NCBI GenBank assembly: GCA_943737045.1
Contig: CALSFV010000281.1
Span: forward strand, 323,001 to 387,000
DNA: 64,000 nt
Origin: Parapristionchus giblindavisi
Lineage: Eukaryota; Nematoda; Chromadorea; Rhabditida; Diplogasteridae
Direction of reading: 5' to 3'
Position 1 is the first letter of the stretch; every line of letters begins with the position of its first letter. This document shows positions 32,946 to 45,705 of this stretch, one piece after another. Made by a program: the position numbers and the translations under genes. Below the pieces are notes generated by a model. It searched no databases. It saw only the letters and a program-made list of their open reading frames with translations, and was not told where the DNA came from.

Positions 32946-35150
32946 AGACCGGCTCGGTAAGACTCGAGTATGGTCCGGACATTCGCCACGACTTTCGATC
33001 TGGGCCTCAATACTTTTATCATAGACACATACCGGGGGGAAACCGATGAAAGTTATAGTGAAAATGCCCTTGGGCTCAAACCCGGCTCACATATGTTTCA
33101 TAAAATAAAAAATTGAAAAATTCATAACTTTTCAATCGTGCTAGCTAGGACTTTTATTTCTTTTTATTGGTGAATAACATGTCATGCACTCTTACAAACT
33201 GCTAAGCATTAATATCATATCGTTCAGAATATGTTTTTTCGAGTCTGATTTTCACATTTTTCTTCTTCTATCCTCGTTGAACAGATAGCGCAAGTAATGA
33301 CATAGTGCATATTGTAGCCCTGACGATTACGTATATGGTGGTCTCATTCCCTTGGTCTGCCAACATTTCGCAGGCATCGAGAATTGCAACTGAATGTGAG
33401 AAATGTGTAAATTGCAAAAATCGAAAATTAAATTTCTTGAAATTCGCAAGAGTTAGAGGTGGCTTTCTTATGTCATTTTACTCGTAGTGATGCGCGTACA
33501 TAGTCAAAATATACAAATAGACTCGGACTACATTTTAAAAAAATTGAGAAAAATAATTATTTTATTTTTATTTTTTCAACTCCCACATTCAGTCGACCGT
33601 CAAGGCAACTTGATTCATAGGGCGGATGGTGGCTGATGCATGTGCGTTTGCAGAAACAACTGCAACATAAAGAATCGTCGTTTCGCAGATCTCGAATTTA
33701 TTTTTTAAATAATTAAACCTGAATATTTATACGTTTCTTTCACATAAATCGGTTGGAAGGTGGCGCACAGCAACCAAAGCTGTACCATTGTTATCACTAG
33801 GAGTGTACTGTACTGCACTACCGTATCCGTCGAGAATCTCGAACTAACTTTTTTTTCAGTCGACCCATTATTTTCAACCATGACCATGGTTGAGAATGGT
33901 TGAGGTCGAAAAATTCATGATGATCCCAGACCAAATACTATTTTGCATTATATCAACAGTGGACCAACTTTTATTTTTATGGTTACCATAACTCGAATTA
34001 CCGTAATAGTAATGCACGCGCCTGAATTTTCCGAGAATTTTACCATATTAATATAGGATACGGTAGCTTGATTACGGTAATTCGAGTTATGGTAACCATA
34101 AAAATAAAAGTTGGCCCACTGTTGACATAATGTCACATAGTATTTGGTATGGGATCGTCATGAATTTTTCGACCTCAGCCATTCTCAACAATGAACCCGG
34201 GGTCATGGTTGAGAATAATGGGTCGACTGAAAAAAATTAGTTCGTGATTCCCGACGGATACGGTAGTGCAGTACAGTACACTCCTAGTGATAACAATGGT
34301 ACAGCTTTGGTTGCTGTATGCCACCTTCCAACCGATTTATGTGAAAGAAACGTATAAATATTCAAGTTTAATTATTTAAAAAATAAATTCGAGATCTGCG
34401 AAACGACGATTCTTCATGTTGCAGTCGTTTCTGCAAACGCACATGCATCAGCCACCATCCGCCCTATGAATCAAGTTGCCTTGACGGTCGACTGAATGTG
34501 GGAGTTGAAAAAATAAAAATAAAATAATTATTTTTCTCAATTTTTTAAAAATGTAGTCCGAGTCTATTTGTATATTTTGACTATGTACGCGCATCACTAC
34601 GAGTAAAATGACATAAGAAAGCCACCTCTAACTCTTGCGAATTTCAAGAAATTTAATTTTCGATTTTTGCAATTTACACATTTCTCACATTCAGTTGCAA
34701 TTCTCGATGCCTGCGAAATGTTGGCAGACCAAGGGAATGTGACCACCATATACGTAATCGTCAGGGCTACAATATGTCATTACTTGCGCTATCTGTTCAA
34801 CGAGGATAGAAGAAGAAAAATGTGAAAATCAGACACGAAAAAACATATTCTGAACGATATGATATTATTGTTCAGGAGTGTTTATAAGAGTGCATGACAT
34901 GTTAGTCACCAATAAAAAGAAATAAAATTCCTAGCTATCACGATTGAAAAGTTATGAATTTTTCATTTTTTTATTTTATGAAACATATGTGAGCCGGGTT
35001 TGAGCCCAAGGGCATTTTCACTATAACTTTCATCGGTCTCCCCCCGGTATGTGTCTATGATGAAAGTATTGAGGCCCAGATCGAAACTCTTGGCGAATGT
35101 CCGGCAGGGGGTCATAATGCTCGAGTCTTACCGAGCCGGTCTCTTAAGAG
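32946..35150. repeat. 2.2-kb palindrome (foldback element)
   Basis: Arms of about 1.05 kb are near-exact inverse copies centred near 34048: GAGACCGGCTCGGTAAGACT at 32946 mirrors about 35130-35150, and GTCGACCGTCAAGGCAACTT near 33592 mirrors about 34472-34500. No transposase domain. Small differences between arms, such as indels of 1-15 bases, argue against a simple assembly mirror. Confidence 0.85.
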
Positions 35151-35159
35151 GCATTTTCC

Positions 35160-37140
35160 CTAAGACTCGATCATATTCGACCACCCCCGGACACGTGCGC
35201 TAGCAATGAGAAGTGGGGGTCCATACTTGGGTGTTAGGAGTGTCACCGGCCCTTATTACACAAAACACCAGAAATTTCCGGTTTGTGCCCTCAGGCTATT
35301 TAAAAAATTAATTTTAACAAAAAACGTTAAAAAATCATAATTTTTCAAATTGTTGAGATGAAGTCTAAATATCATTTGCGATGCGTCTAGGGTGCACAGA
35401 GGTTGCTAATACACTAATAGCATCGAATGTGCGTTGATTCCTAAACAACTTTTTTGACTCAAAATTTTGGTTTTTTCGGGCAAATTATCGCTTGTTGTAG
35501 ATTGCTGCAAAGATTTCCGACCAGGTATTGTAGCCTAAGCAATTCTGCATTGATTTCACTTAAAACCGGGTTCTTCCCGTTAGACCATCTTGCCAAAATT
35601 TTCGTTCAAATTTCCGTCATCGATGGTTTTCCCGAACAAATGCTGTATTTTCCAAACGTATTTTCCAAACGATTGGTGGGGAATTGTGCTCTAGACAAAG
35701 TTTCGATATGAGACCAGTAACATGACACACGAAGCCCATCACTTGGATCAATTTGAAAATTTCGATTTTCATGACCCGGGGGTCATGGTCTGAAAATTTC
35801 AAAATTTCTCAAGTTTGAAATGTTTTCATTTATGTGGCTTATCGGGAAGTACTAATGTTGTGAATAATATTCAGCCAATGCTCAATGGCTGATCTATATT
35901 TTCAACCATTTTTTCGAAAATTTTCTTTCTAAATGAATGCGAAAAATCAGAATTGTGTTTGAATAAGTTTCCAACTTGCTTTCTGTAACATTATGTCATA
36001 GTACTTTACAATGTACATAATCAATATGAAAATCGTTTATTTTCGAAAACTAAGAAAAATAAATTTAAGTGCCTACTTTCACGGGAAATATCTGAAATAT
36101 TGCAGTTTTTCGACTCGAATGTTGCGACAATGAGCATATGACAATGACAATGTGAAGTTTCATGATGAGTAAAATATAGTAGAACTGAAATCACGGCATT
36201 CGGCTCACTTTTTTTTTGAAAAATCGATTTCCATGACCCCGGGGTCATGGTAAAAAATATGAATGTTCTAAATTGAACGATTTTCATATTGATTATGTAC
36301 ATTACAAAGTACTATGACGGAATGTTATAGAAAGCAAGTTGGAAACTGATTCAAACACAATTCTGATTTTTCGCACGCATTTAGAACGAAAATGTTCGAA
36401 AAAATGGTTGAAAGGATAGATCAGCCATTGAGCATTGGCTGAATATTATTCACATCATTACTACTTTACAATAAGCTGCATAAACGAAAACATTTCAAAC
36501 GTGAGAATTTTTGAAATTTTCGGACCATGACCCCCGGGTCATGAAAATCGAAATTTTCAAATTGATCCAAGTGATGGGCTTCGTGTGTCATACACTCGTC
36601 TCCCCTCGAAACTTTGAGTAGGCCACAATTCCGCACCAATCGTTTGGAAAATACAGCATTTGTTCGGGAAAACCATCGATGACGGAAATTTGAACGAAAA
36701 TTTTGGCAAGATGGTCTAACGGGAAGAACCCGGTTTTAAGTGAAATCAATGCAGAATTGCTTAGGCTACAATACCTGGTCGGAAATCTTTGCAGCAATCT
36801 ACAACAAGCGATAATTTGCCCGAAAAAACCAAAATTTTGAGTCAAAAAAGTTGTTTAGGAATCAACGCACATTCGATGCTATTAGTGTATTAGCAACCTC
36901 TGTGCACCCTAGACGCATCGCAAATGATATTTAGACTTCATCTCAACAATTTGAAAAATTATGATTTTTTAACGTTTTTTTATTAAAATTATTTTTTTAA
37001 TAGCCGAGGGCACAAACAGGAAATTTTTGCTGTTTTGTGTAATAAGGGCCGGTGACACTCCTAACACCCAAGTATGGACCCCCAGTTCCCATTGCTAGCG
37101 CACGTGTCCGGGGGTGGTCGAGTCTTAAGAGCTCGGATCT
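35160..37140. repeat. 2.0-kb palindrome, same family as window start
   Basis: Centre near 36150. An 85-codon frame beginning MTQNFGFFGQIIACC occurs on plus at 35454 and on minus at 36845, showing the two arms. The outer part carries GGACACGTGCGCTAGCAATG-type sequence, shared with 1340-1410. Confidence 0.85.
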
Positions 37141-37527
37141 GTAAGACTCGAGCATTGTCCGGACATTTCGCCAAGAATTTTGATTCAGGCCACTGTACTT
37201 TATGGGTGTAGGGTTCCTTGGGCCCACATTACAAACTGGTACCCAAAGTGGCCCTAGCAGTGGAACGCGGCGTGCCAGGTGGGCGCCAAGTTTGAAAACT
37301 CGATTTTCATATTTTTTCAACCGAAGAAGCTAGAGTCCAAATTTCTTCGGCATTGTGTTAGGCATGCCCAATATGCACAGAAACACTATTGAGATTAATT
37401 TTAGGCAATTCCTAGACTAATTTTTTGGCTCGATTTTTAGGTTTTTTCGATTTCTCGGCATCTCAATGTCAATTCCGAAAAAGTTCTCTAGCATATTCAT
37501 GGAGCAGAACTACTAGTGCATGTAACC

Positions 37528-38716
37528 CTGCTAGGCGGAAATCGATCTTGGATTACGCGTGTCGGAAAAAATCGATCTGAGTGTTTCCAACTTGACTCAG
37601 AATCGTTATTTCATGATTTTTTGCTGTATTCTCCAAACGATTAGTGCGGAATTGTGGTCTACGCAAAGTTTCGAGGTGAGGCAAGTAAAATGACACAAGA
37701 ATCCCATCACTTGGATCAATTTGAAAATTTCGATTTTCATGACCCGGGGGTCATGGTCGAAAATTTCAAAATTTCTCAAGTTTGAAATGTTTTCATTTAT
37801 GGTGCTTCTTGTGAAGTACTAATGATGTCAAGAATATTCAGATAATGCTCAATGGCTGATCTCTCCTTTCAACCATTTTTCGAAAACCTTTATGTTGAAT
37901 GCGTGCGAAAAGGTCAGAATTGTGCTTGAATCAGTTTCCAACTTACGTTCTGTAACATTCTATCTAAGTAATTTTCAATGTACATAATCAATATGATAAT
38001 CGTTAATTTTGGATAATTCATATTTTTTTACCATGACCCCGGGGTCATGGAAATCGATTTTTTCAAAAGTGAGCCGAATGCCGGGATTTCAGTTCTACTA
38101 TGTTTACTCATCATGAAACATCACATTGTCACTGTTATTTGCTAATTGTCGCGGCATTCGAGTCGAAAAAATGCAATATTTCAGAAATTTGCCGAAAAAG
38201 TAGGCACTCAAATTGAATTTTTTGAATTTTTGAAATTAAACGATTTTCATATTGATTATGTACATTGTAAAGTACTATGACATAATGTTACAGAAAGCAA
38301 GTTGGAAACTGATTCAAACACAATTCAGATTTTTCGCACGCATTCAGAACGAAAATTTTCGAAAAATGGTTGAAAGGAGGGATCAGCCATTGAGCATTGG
38401 CTGAATATTATTCACATCATCAATACTTCACAATAAGCCACATAAATGAAAACATTTCAAACTTGAGAAATTTTGAAATTTTCAGACCATGACCCCCGGG
38501 TCATGAAAATCGAAATTTTCAAATTGATCCAAGTGATGGGCTTTTTGTGTCATTTTACTCGTCTCACCTAGAAACTGTGAGTAGACCACAATTCCATACC
38601 AATCGTTTGGAAAATACAGCAAAAAATCATGAAATAACGCTTCTGAGTCAAGTTGGAAACACTCAGATCGATTTTTTCCGACACGCGCAATCCAAGATCG
38701 ATTTCAGCCTAGTCTA
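37528..38716. repeat. 1.2-kb palindrome, third in the series
   Basis: Arms start near CGGAAATCGATCTTGGATTA at 37538 and end with the inverse near 38690-38710, centre about 38120. The inner parts are homologous to the 35160-37140 arms, so this is a related element with different outer termini. Confidence 0.85.
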
Positions 38717-38884
38717 AAAATCCATCATGAGCAACATAATTCAACTTCTTCTGCATGTTGATGCATCAGAAGTGACTATCTTATCTTATCTTATCTTATC
38801 TTATTCTTTATTCCATCGTAGTATATGTGACATTAAAAAAAGAATAGCAGAGGGGTTGACTATAAAACACGCTATCTTAGAAAA

Positions 38885-40560
38885 TCGACATAGGTGCGGT
38901 ATCGACGAAAAATAGATTTTTCTGTTTTATGTGTGATAATTACAGGCTCAATGAGTGTAGTTCACTGGTACTTGGAAATTGCTTCCAATTGAAAATTTGC
39001 TTCAGGGGGTGACCACACAACGATTTGGCGCCTTTTCCTAAAAAGTTTATTTCGATGCCAATCGATTCTGGAATGGGCGCAATGGACTCCTTGGCTAATT
39101 CTAAGAAACTACTGCTAAGGAGAGTTTTTCGATCAAAGGTCAACGAACGCTGGAATTCGGGAATTTTCGTAATAATTTTCGCATTAAATTAATTCTCACT
39201 ATTTTCCCATGGAGAAAGTAAACTTTTTATTTGCTCAATCGCTTCTGCATATTATATTACACCTTTAGTTTAAAAAGTGTAATTTATAAAAAATGGGAAA
39301 TTTATGTACGAATCAATTTTGTTCGTTGGACTTAATTGTGGTGAGGATTGGCGACGTTCCCTAAAAAGTTTATTTCGAATCCTATCGATTCGTGAGTGGG
39401 CGCATTAGAATTCTTGTCAAATTCTAAGAAACTATTGCTGAGGAAAGTTTTTCGATTAACGGTCAACGAACGCTGGAATTGGGAATTTTCGAAAAATAAA
39501 GTTTACATTAAATTAATTCTCACTATTTTCCCATGGCGAATGTAAACTTTTTATTTGCTCAATCGCTGCTACATAATATAACATATCTTCAGTTAAAAAA
39601 GTGTAATTTATAAAAAAATATAAATTTGTGTTCGAATCAATTTTGTCGTTGTTGTATGAATTATGGTCAGGAATTGTGGTAAGGGTAAGAATGCGAAATT
39701 TCCTAATCGATTTTTTGTCGCTTTTCTACTAGTTTCGTGCGTATATCAACGCAATAAGACGGGTATTTGACTGTTCATCCGGTAGTTCGGAATGCAGCTG
39801 CAGTAGGGCAGTGTTGCTCTCTATTCTAATCATCATTGTGATGTAATTTCTATTCTATTCACTTATTCGTATACGTGCTAAGATGTGTAGCAGCGATTGA
39901 GCAAATAAAAAGTTTACATTCGCCATGGGAAAATAGTGAGAATTAATTTAATGTAAACTTTATTTTTCGAAAATTCCCAATTCCAGCGTTCGTTGACCGT
40001 TAATCGAAAAACTTTCCTCAGCAATAGTTTCTTAGAATTTGACAAGAATTCTAATGCGCCCACTCACGAATCGATAGGATTCGAAATAAACTTTTTAGGG
40101 AACGTCGCCAATCCTCACCACAATTAAGTCCAACGAACAAAATTGATTCGTACATAAATTTCCCATTTTTTATAAATTACACTTTTTAAACTAAAGGTGT
40201 AATATAATATGCAGAAGCGATTGAGCAAATAAAAAGTTTACTTTCTCCATGGGAAAATAGTGAGAATTAATTTAATGTGAAAATTATTACGAAAATTCCC
40301 GAATTCCAGCGTTCGTTGACCTTTGATCGAAAAACTCTCCTTAGCAATAGTTTCTTAGAATTAGCCAAGGAGTCCATTGCGCCCATTCCAGAATCGATTG
40401 GCATCGAAATAAACTTTTTAGGAAAAGGCGTCAAATCGTTGTGTGGTCACCCCCTGAAGCGAATTTTCAATTGGAAGCAATTTCCAAGTACCAGTGTACT
40501 CCATTCATGGAGCCTGTAATTATCACACATAAAACAGAAAAATTCATTTTTCATCGATAC
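38885..40560. repeat. 1.7-kb palindrome with internal repeated arms
   Basis: Centre near 39720. TCTGTTTTATGTGTGATAAT near 38920 mirrors 40518-40540. Within each arm a ~340-base motif (CGTTCGTTGACCGTTAATCG and flanks) occurs twice, so the element is a duplicated hairpin. The two similar 68- and 80-codon frames are arm shadows. Confidence 0.85.
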
Positions 40561-41595
40561 CAAAAAATATTCCAGTTGTTGAATTCTCTCAGATAGTGTT
40601 TTATAAAAAGCTCCTACATATGTGCGTCGTTAGATTTGCCTGAATTATCTATCATTTGATGCGATTAACCCACTGAACCTTTGAACATTTTAAAAGTATA
40701 CGCTCTTCGGTCCTGCAACATTACATCGAGAAAATAAATACATATGAAATTGTCAACTTGGCTTGTGATTTGGGGAGGGGGAAAGCTTCAAATGCAAAAA
40801 GAAGGAACCGTTACTATCCATTTCGCAACTTTTGAACAGAACATGAATAAGCATGATAAATCCCCCCGATGACTCGTTGTACTCGAAACTTTTTATCAGT
40901 TTATTTTGTTCATTGCTTATTGTAACATTATCGACATCATAAAGAGGAAGAGACAAATGACATTGAACCCATATATAGAGAGTTAGAGGGAGAAGGTAGA
41001 GGGAGAGGGAGAGAGAAGCAGTGGTAGAGGGAGACAATACGACACCATATTCAGAGATAAGCGACTACATACTCTACGTAATTTCATCAAGTTTTCCCAG
41101 AAAAAAAGGAGTCTTTTGCTCTTTGAAAGTAGTAATTTGTGCCTGTTTGGTTGTGCCACTTTGTCCTCTATCGAGTTTCATTACTGTTTTCGATTCCCGC
41201 GACACGCAGACGAAACTGTACGAAAGAGTACGTGACACTTAAAGGCAGAGAAACCTACGTTAACGACACCCTTGAGAATGTCGGAATATCTCACGATAGA
41301 TATAAAAGGTGATAGCAGCGCCTAGTTGCTCCCTCGAACTCGAATGGACGAAATATACGATCTATTTGAGCAATGATAGTAATTTAAGGATTTATTTACA
41401 TTTTTTGATTCTATATTTTAAAGGAAGCCCATGGCTGACTTGAAACTATCGCATTTCTAACCCTAAAAGAAGCTAAGGAACTGCATGATACCATATTCTT
41501 GATAAATATTCTGTACTTGCTGTCTCACCTGTCACGGGCGTATCAAATAAATAAACGTTTATTTAGTCAATGACCAGTGGACATTGAGACTTTAA
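40561..41595. other. No gene recognised
   Basis: A GAGGGAGA-rich tract at about 40980-41030 lies among AT-rich sequence. Frames on both strands are unsupported by splice signals or domains. Confidence 0.4.
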
Positions 41596-41599
41596 AGAG

Positions 41600-41755
41600 C
41601 TTAGGAAAAGAGCGGAGATAAGCTAGAGACACTAGAGATACTATAGAGGGACTAGAGAGACACTAGAGACGCTAGAGACACTAGAGAAACTAAGAATCCA
41701 GACGCATTAGAGACACTAGCGACACTAGAGAAACTAGAGTGTCTCAGAGACGCAA
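41600..41755. repeat. Minisatellite, ACTAGAGACACTAGAGA unit
   Basis: Imperfect short tandem repeats of ACTAGAGACAC and variants over about 150 bases. Confidence 0.75.
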
Positions 41756-41940
41756 ACGAAAATAGTACAATGAACCCTCTTCCTGTCAGTCTATTCTCAA
41801 CAACTATGTGTTCGGCTAACAGTAACAAAGCTGCTCAAGAATAGAGATAAACAGGGAGATGAGGTCACATGAGAAACAGATATGGAGCACGAGCACAAAA
41901 GATCAAACACAAGGAATGTCATGCGTAATAAAGTAAAAAA

Positions 41941-42110
41941 GGGGAAAGGTACATCCCGTTATTCAAGGCACACGAAGTCCTGCGGGTGATCACTGCTAGG
42001 CCAGTGATAATTCAACGCCGATTCAGTCCGGAGGGCCTAATCTCTTCTTCGGACCTATTTTACCGCGTGATCTAGGCACTACCAATTCCAATTTCGGGCG
42101 CCTTGCAGGT
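41941..42110 (-). mobile_element. SINE tail, 5'-truncated copy
   Basis: The reverse complement matches the non-tRNA body of the SINE at 52334-52598 (GGTCCGAAGAAGAGATTAGG; GGACTTCGTGTGCCTTGAAT). The tRNA head is missing, as expected of a truncated retroposed copy. Confidence 0.8.
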
Positions 42111-42506
42111 ATATCGCGCTCAAACGGTCAAACAGAAGGAATGTCATGCATAATATGCGTGCGCACTGCTTTATGTAGCACAGATTTTCGGCTAAAAGTT
42201 ACCATCCTGGGGAAGAATGCGGCATGCTCTGTCCTGTGAATTTCCGGCCCTGGGTCTTCCTTACAAGGGAACCGAGAATGGCGGGGACGATCAGTGCAAA
42301 ATTCGTTGACATAGGTCGACTAAGACCCCACATGGATTCACAGAACTGTTTTGAACTTTTTGGATATTTGCTTCCTTATTGTTAGGCTCTGCTTCTTCTG
42401 GACTGGTACCGCGTGCTGAATCAGCGCCCGTAATTCACCGAGTGACACGGTATTCTGAGTATTTTGGAATCCAGGACAACCCTTCAACATAGAAACTCTC
42501 TCAAAA

Positions 42507-42645
42507 ATTGGGTCGGATGAGAACCGATGAATAATAACCGACTGGTTGAGAACCATTTGCATATGAGAGATAAGCACTAATGAATAGAAAAAATATGCAA
42601 ATGGTCATCCAGTCGGTTATTATTCATCGGTTCTCATTCGACCTA
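42507..42645. repeat. Small palindrome carrying the GGTTCTCATCC motif
   Basis: GGTCGGATGAGAACCGATGA, TAATAACCGACTGG and ATTTGCATATGAGAG are mirrored at about 42596-42645. It shares the ATGAGAACC/GGTTCTCAT words with the 15-bp minisatellite at 53.1 and 56.7-64 kb. Confidence 0.65.
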
Positions 42646-43066
42646 GTGCACAAAAATTTATACTCTCTCGCTCGTCTGGCTTTCAAAGACAAATAGCTTA
42701 CTAGACCACTGTGATGATCATCATACGAAATATGTTTCAGACATATCATAAGTGGAGGAGTTGCCAATGCTTATTGCTTCCTACATAATCTTTGTGATAA
42801 AGAAAAAAAACAACAATATGAATACTGATTGTGAAATCCTAAGCTAGAAGTTTACGACACATTGTGTTCACGAGCAATTTATGTAAGAGAAGAGTACACT
42901 CCACTCTTTTTTACGCAATCTCCATCATTTTTGGTGGTTTTCGTGATGATCACCACGAAGGAGATACGACTTCGTCAAGATCGCACATCCTCATTTCATC
43001 CAACTTCCATGAGACGGATATGATTAAAGTTGAGTAGATCTATGATCGAGTGGACCCCTCGAGGAC

Positions 43067-43187
43067 TTAAAGGGAGCGTAACCTCACTCAATGGTCTCTT
43101 CAACGCGCAATGCTCTCTCGTTGTTAGAGAACAGAGAAATAGTGTGCGCAATGAAGAGGTCATTGAGTGAGGTTACGCTCCCTTTAA
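43067..43187. mobile_element. 121-bp palindromic MITE, TTAAAGGGAGCGTAACC ends
   Basis: The left end TTAAAGGGAGCGTAACCTCA is mirrored exactly at the right end (43165-43187). The interior CAATGCTCTCTCG and AACAGAGAAATAG resemble the sequence near 26390-26455. Confidence 0.85.
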
Positions 43188-43324
43188 ATGGGGACGCGGA
43201 CCCACCAGTGAGATGGAAGGAGCTCTTCATGCGAATCGACGGTCCTACTTTTCTGAGACAAGCAAGAAATCAAGAGTGCTCCAACATGCGCATCCATGTG
43301 TTCAAACTTCTGATTCTGTTTTTC

Positions 43325-45130
43325 TGATCTGTTTTGATCTTATCAGAGTGAAAGTTACTTTTGTACTTAGGGCATTGTGGAATCAACAAAGGATTACAGT
43401 TTGACATGAACTGAAGTTAGATTATTAAGAATTTTTTGCTCTTTCACCTGGTATATGACACGCTAGGGTTCGCGGAAAATTTTCAAGTCATGAATTGTTT
43501 TGATCTTATCAGAGTGAAAGTTACATTTGTACTTAAGGCATTGTGGAATCAACAAAGGATTACAGTTTGACATGAACTGAAGTTAGATTATTCAGATTTT
43601 TTTGCTCTTTCACCTGGTATATGACACGCTAGGGTTCGCGGAAAATTTTCATGTCATAAATTGTTTTGATCTTATCAGAGTGAAAGTTACTTTTGTACTT
43701 AGGGCATGGTGTAATCAACAAAGGATTACAGTTTGACATGAACTGAAGTTTAGATTATTCAGCATTTTTTGCTCTTTCACCTGGTATATGACACGCTAGG
43801 ATTCGCGGAAAAGTTTCATGTCATAAATTGTTTTGATCTTATCAGAGTGAAAGTTACTTTTGTACTTAGGGCATGGTGTAATCAACAAAGGATTACAGTT
43901 TGACATGAACTGAAGTTTAGATTATTCAGCATTTTTTGCTCTTTCATCTGGTATATGAAACGCTAGGGTTCGCGGAAAAGTTTCATGTCATGAATTGTTT
44001 TGATCTTATCAGAGTGAAAGTTACTTTTGTACTTAGGGTATTGTGGAATCAACAAAGGATTACAGTTTGACATGAACTGAAGTTAGATTATTCAGAATTT
44101 TTTGCTCTTTCACCTGGTATATGACACGCTAGGGTTCGCGGAAAATTTTCATGTCATAAATTGTTTTGATCTTATCAGAGTGAAAGTTACTTTTGTACTT
44201 AGGGCATGGTGTAATCAACAAAGGATTACAGTTTGACATGAACTGAAGTTTAGATTATTCAGCATTTTTTGCTCTTTCACCTGGTATATGACACGCTAGG
44301 ATTCGCGGAAAAGTTTCATGTCATAAATTGTTTTGATCTTATCAGAGTGAAAGTTACTTTTGTACTTAGGGCATGGTGTAATCAACAAAGGATTACAGTT
44401 TGACATGAACTGAAGTTTAGATTATTCAGCATTTTTTGCTCTTTCATCTGGTATATGAAACGCTAGGGTTCGCGGAAAAGTTTCATGTCATGAATTGTTT
44501 TGATCTTATCAGAGTGAAAGTTACTTTTGTACTTAGGGTATTGTGGAATCAACAAAGGATTACAGTTTGACATGAACTGAAGTTAGATTATTCAGAATTT
44601 TTTGCTCTTTCACCTGGTATATGACACGCTAGGGTTCGCGGAAAATTTTCAAGTCATAAATTGTTTTCATCTTACCAGAGTGAAAGTTACTTTTGTACTT
44701 AGGGCATGGTGTAATCAACAAAGGATTACAGTTTGACATGAACTGAAGTTTAGATTATTTAGAATTTTTTGTTCTTTCATCTGGTATATGACACGATAGG
44801 TTGCGTTACAAAAGTGACGTGTCACGATTTGTTTAATACCAAAAATCGCACATAGCAATGAAAGATAATTTTGATCTTCGGCTGGAGTGGCCGTTGTTCA
44901 ACATTGGAAAGTGCAGATTATTCAAAATGTTTTGTTCTTTCACCTGGTATATGACACGCTAGGATTCGCGAAAAATTTTCATGTCATGAATTGTTTTGAT
45001 CTTATCAGAGTGAAAGTTACTTTTGTAGTTAGGGCATTGTGTAATCAAGAAAAGATTACAGTTTGACATGAACTAAAGTTTAGATTATTCAGAATTTTTT
45101 ACTCTTTTACCTGGTATATGACACGATAGG
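43325..45130. repeat. 167-bp satellite array with three-monomer higher-order repeat
   Basis: About ten monomers of 166-167 bp; the landmark TTATCAGAGTGAAAGTTAC recurs at about 43341, 43507, 43673, 43840, 44007, 44173, 44340, 44507, 44673 (variant) and 45002. From 43507 the pattern repeats every ~500 bp: monomers at 44007 and 44507 are both preceded by the ATGAAACGCTAGG variant. A diverged segment interrupts at about 44790-44985. No coding content. Confidence 0.9.
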
Positions 45131-45705
45131 TTGCGTTACAAAAGTGACGTTTGTTTAATACCAAAAATTGCACATGACAATGAAAGATAATTTTATTCTT
45201 CGGCTGGACCATAATGGTCGCTTTCAGAATTGTATCCGTCGCAACTGGTGCTTCCCTTGTCAGCCAAAAATTTAGATTACTATGACATATTTTAGCGTCC
45301 CAACAAGTAAGTGATCGCTATTATAAACATAATTTTTAGCTATTTATTCATCGAGAAAAACTGAAGGCGTGGTGGGGCGAGGTGCGGTGCTATGCCGCGT
45401 GAAGCCTATTGAAAAGACTTAAGTGCACCACTGTACTTCGATATTCCTTGTTAAACTAGCTACGGTACTGCCGTATTCACGACACACTCTACCATACTCT
45501 GTCAATCTTATCTGTCTAGCTACTGCACTACCGTCTCCATGATTCACTCTACCGTACCCTGTCCATCTTGGCTGTCAACCGTGGCCGGTTGGGCGAATGA
45601 AGAGCGCGACATATCGAAGCCGTCGCCTTGCACGAACGCGAGAGCGGCTGCAAAAGATACTCGCGGATGACTAGGGATCAAAGATCAAAGATCAAAGATC
45701 AAAGA
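45131..45705. other. Spacer; ends in (GATCAAA)n
   Basis: No gene seen. An ATCAAAG repeat at about 45675-45706 lies just beyond the stop of the last KMT2-like exon. Similar ATCAAAGATC runs occur at 9890, 54190, 56290 and 59680. Confidence 0.45.

Noticed and set aside
35454..36845. 85-codon frame present on both strands as a conserved gene
   Set aside because: The two copies are the arms of a palindrome; no domain, and the frame is broken in the related copy at 819-1079.
32946..40560. Palindromes as pure assembly mirrors
   Set aside because: Arms differ by scattered substitutions and small indels, and several families have TA target sites elsewhere; still worth checking with long reads.
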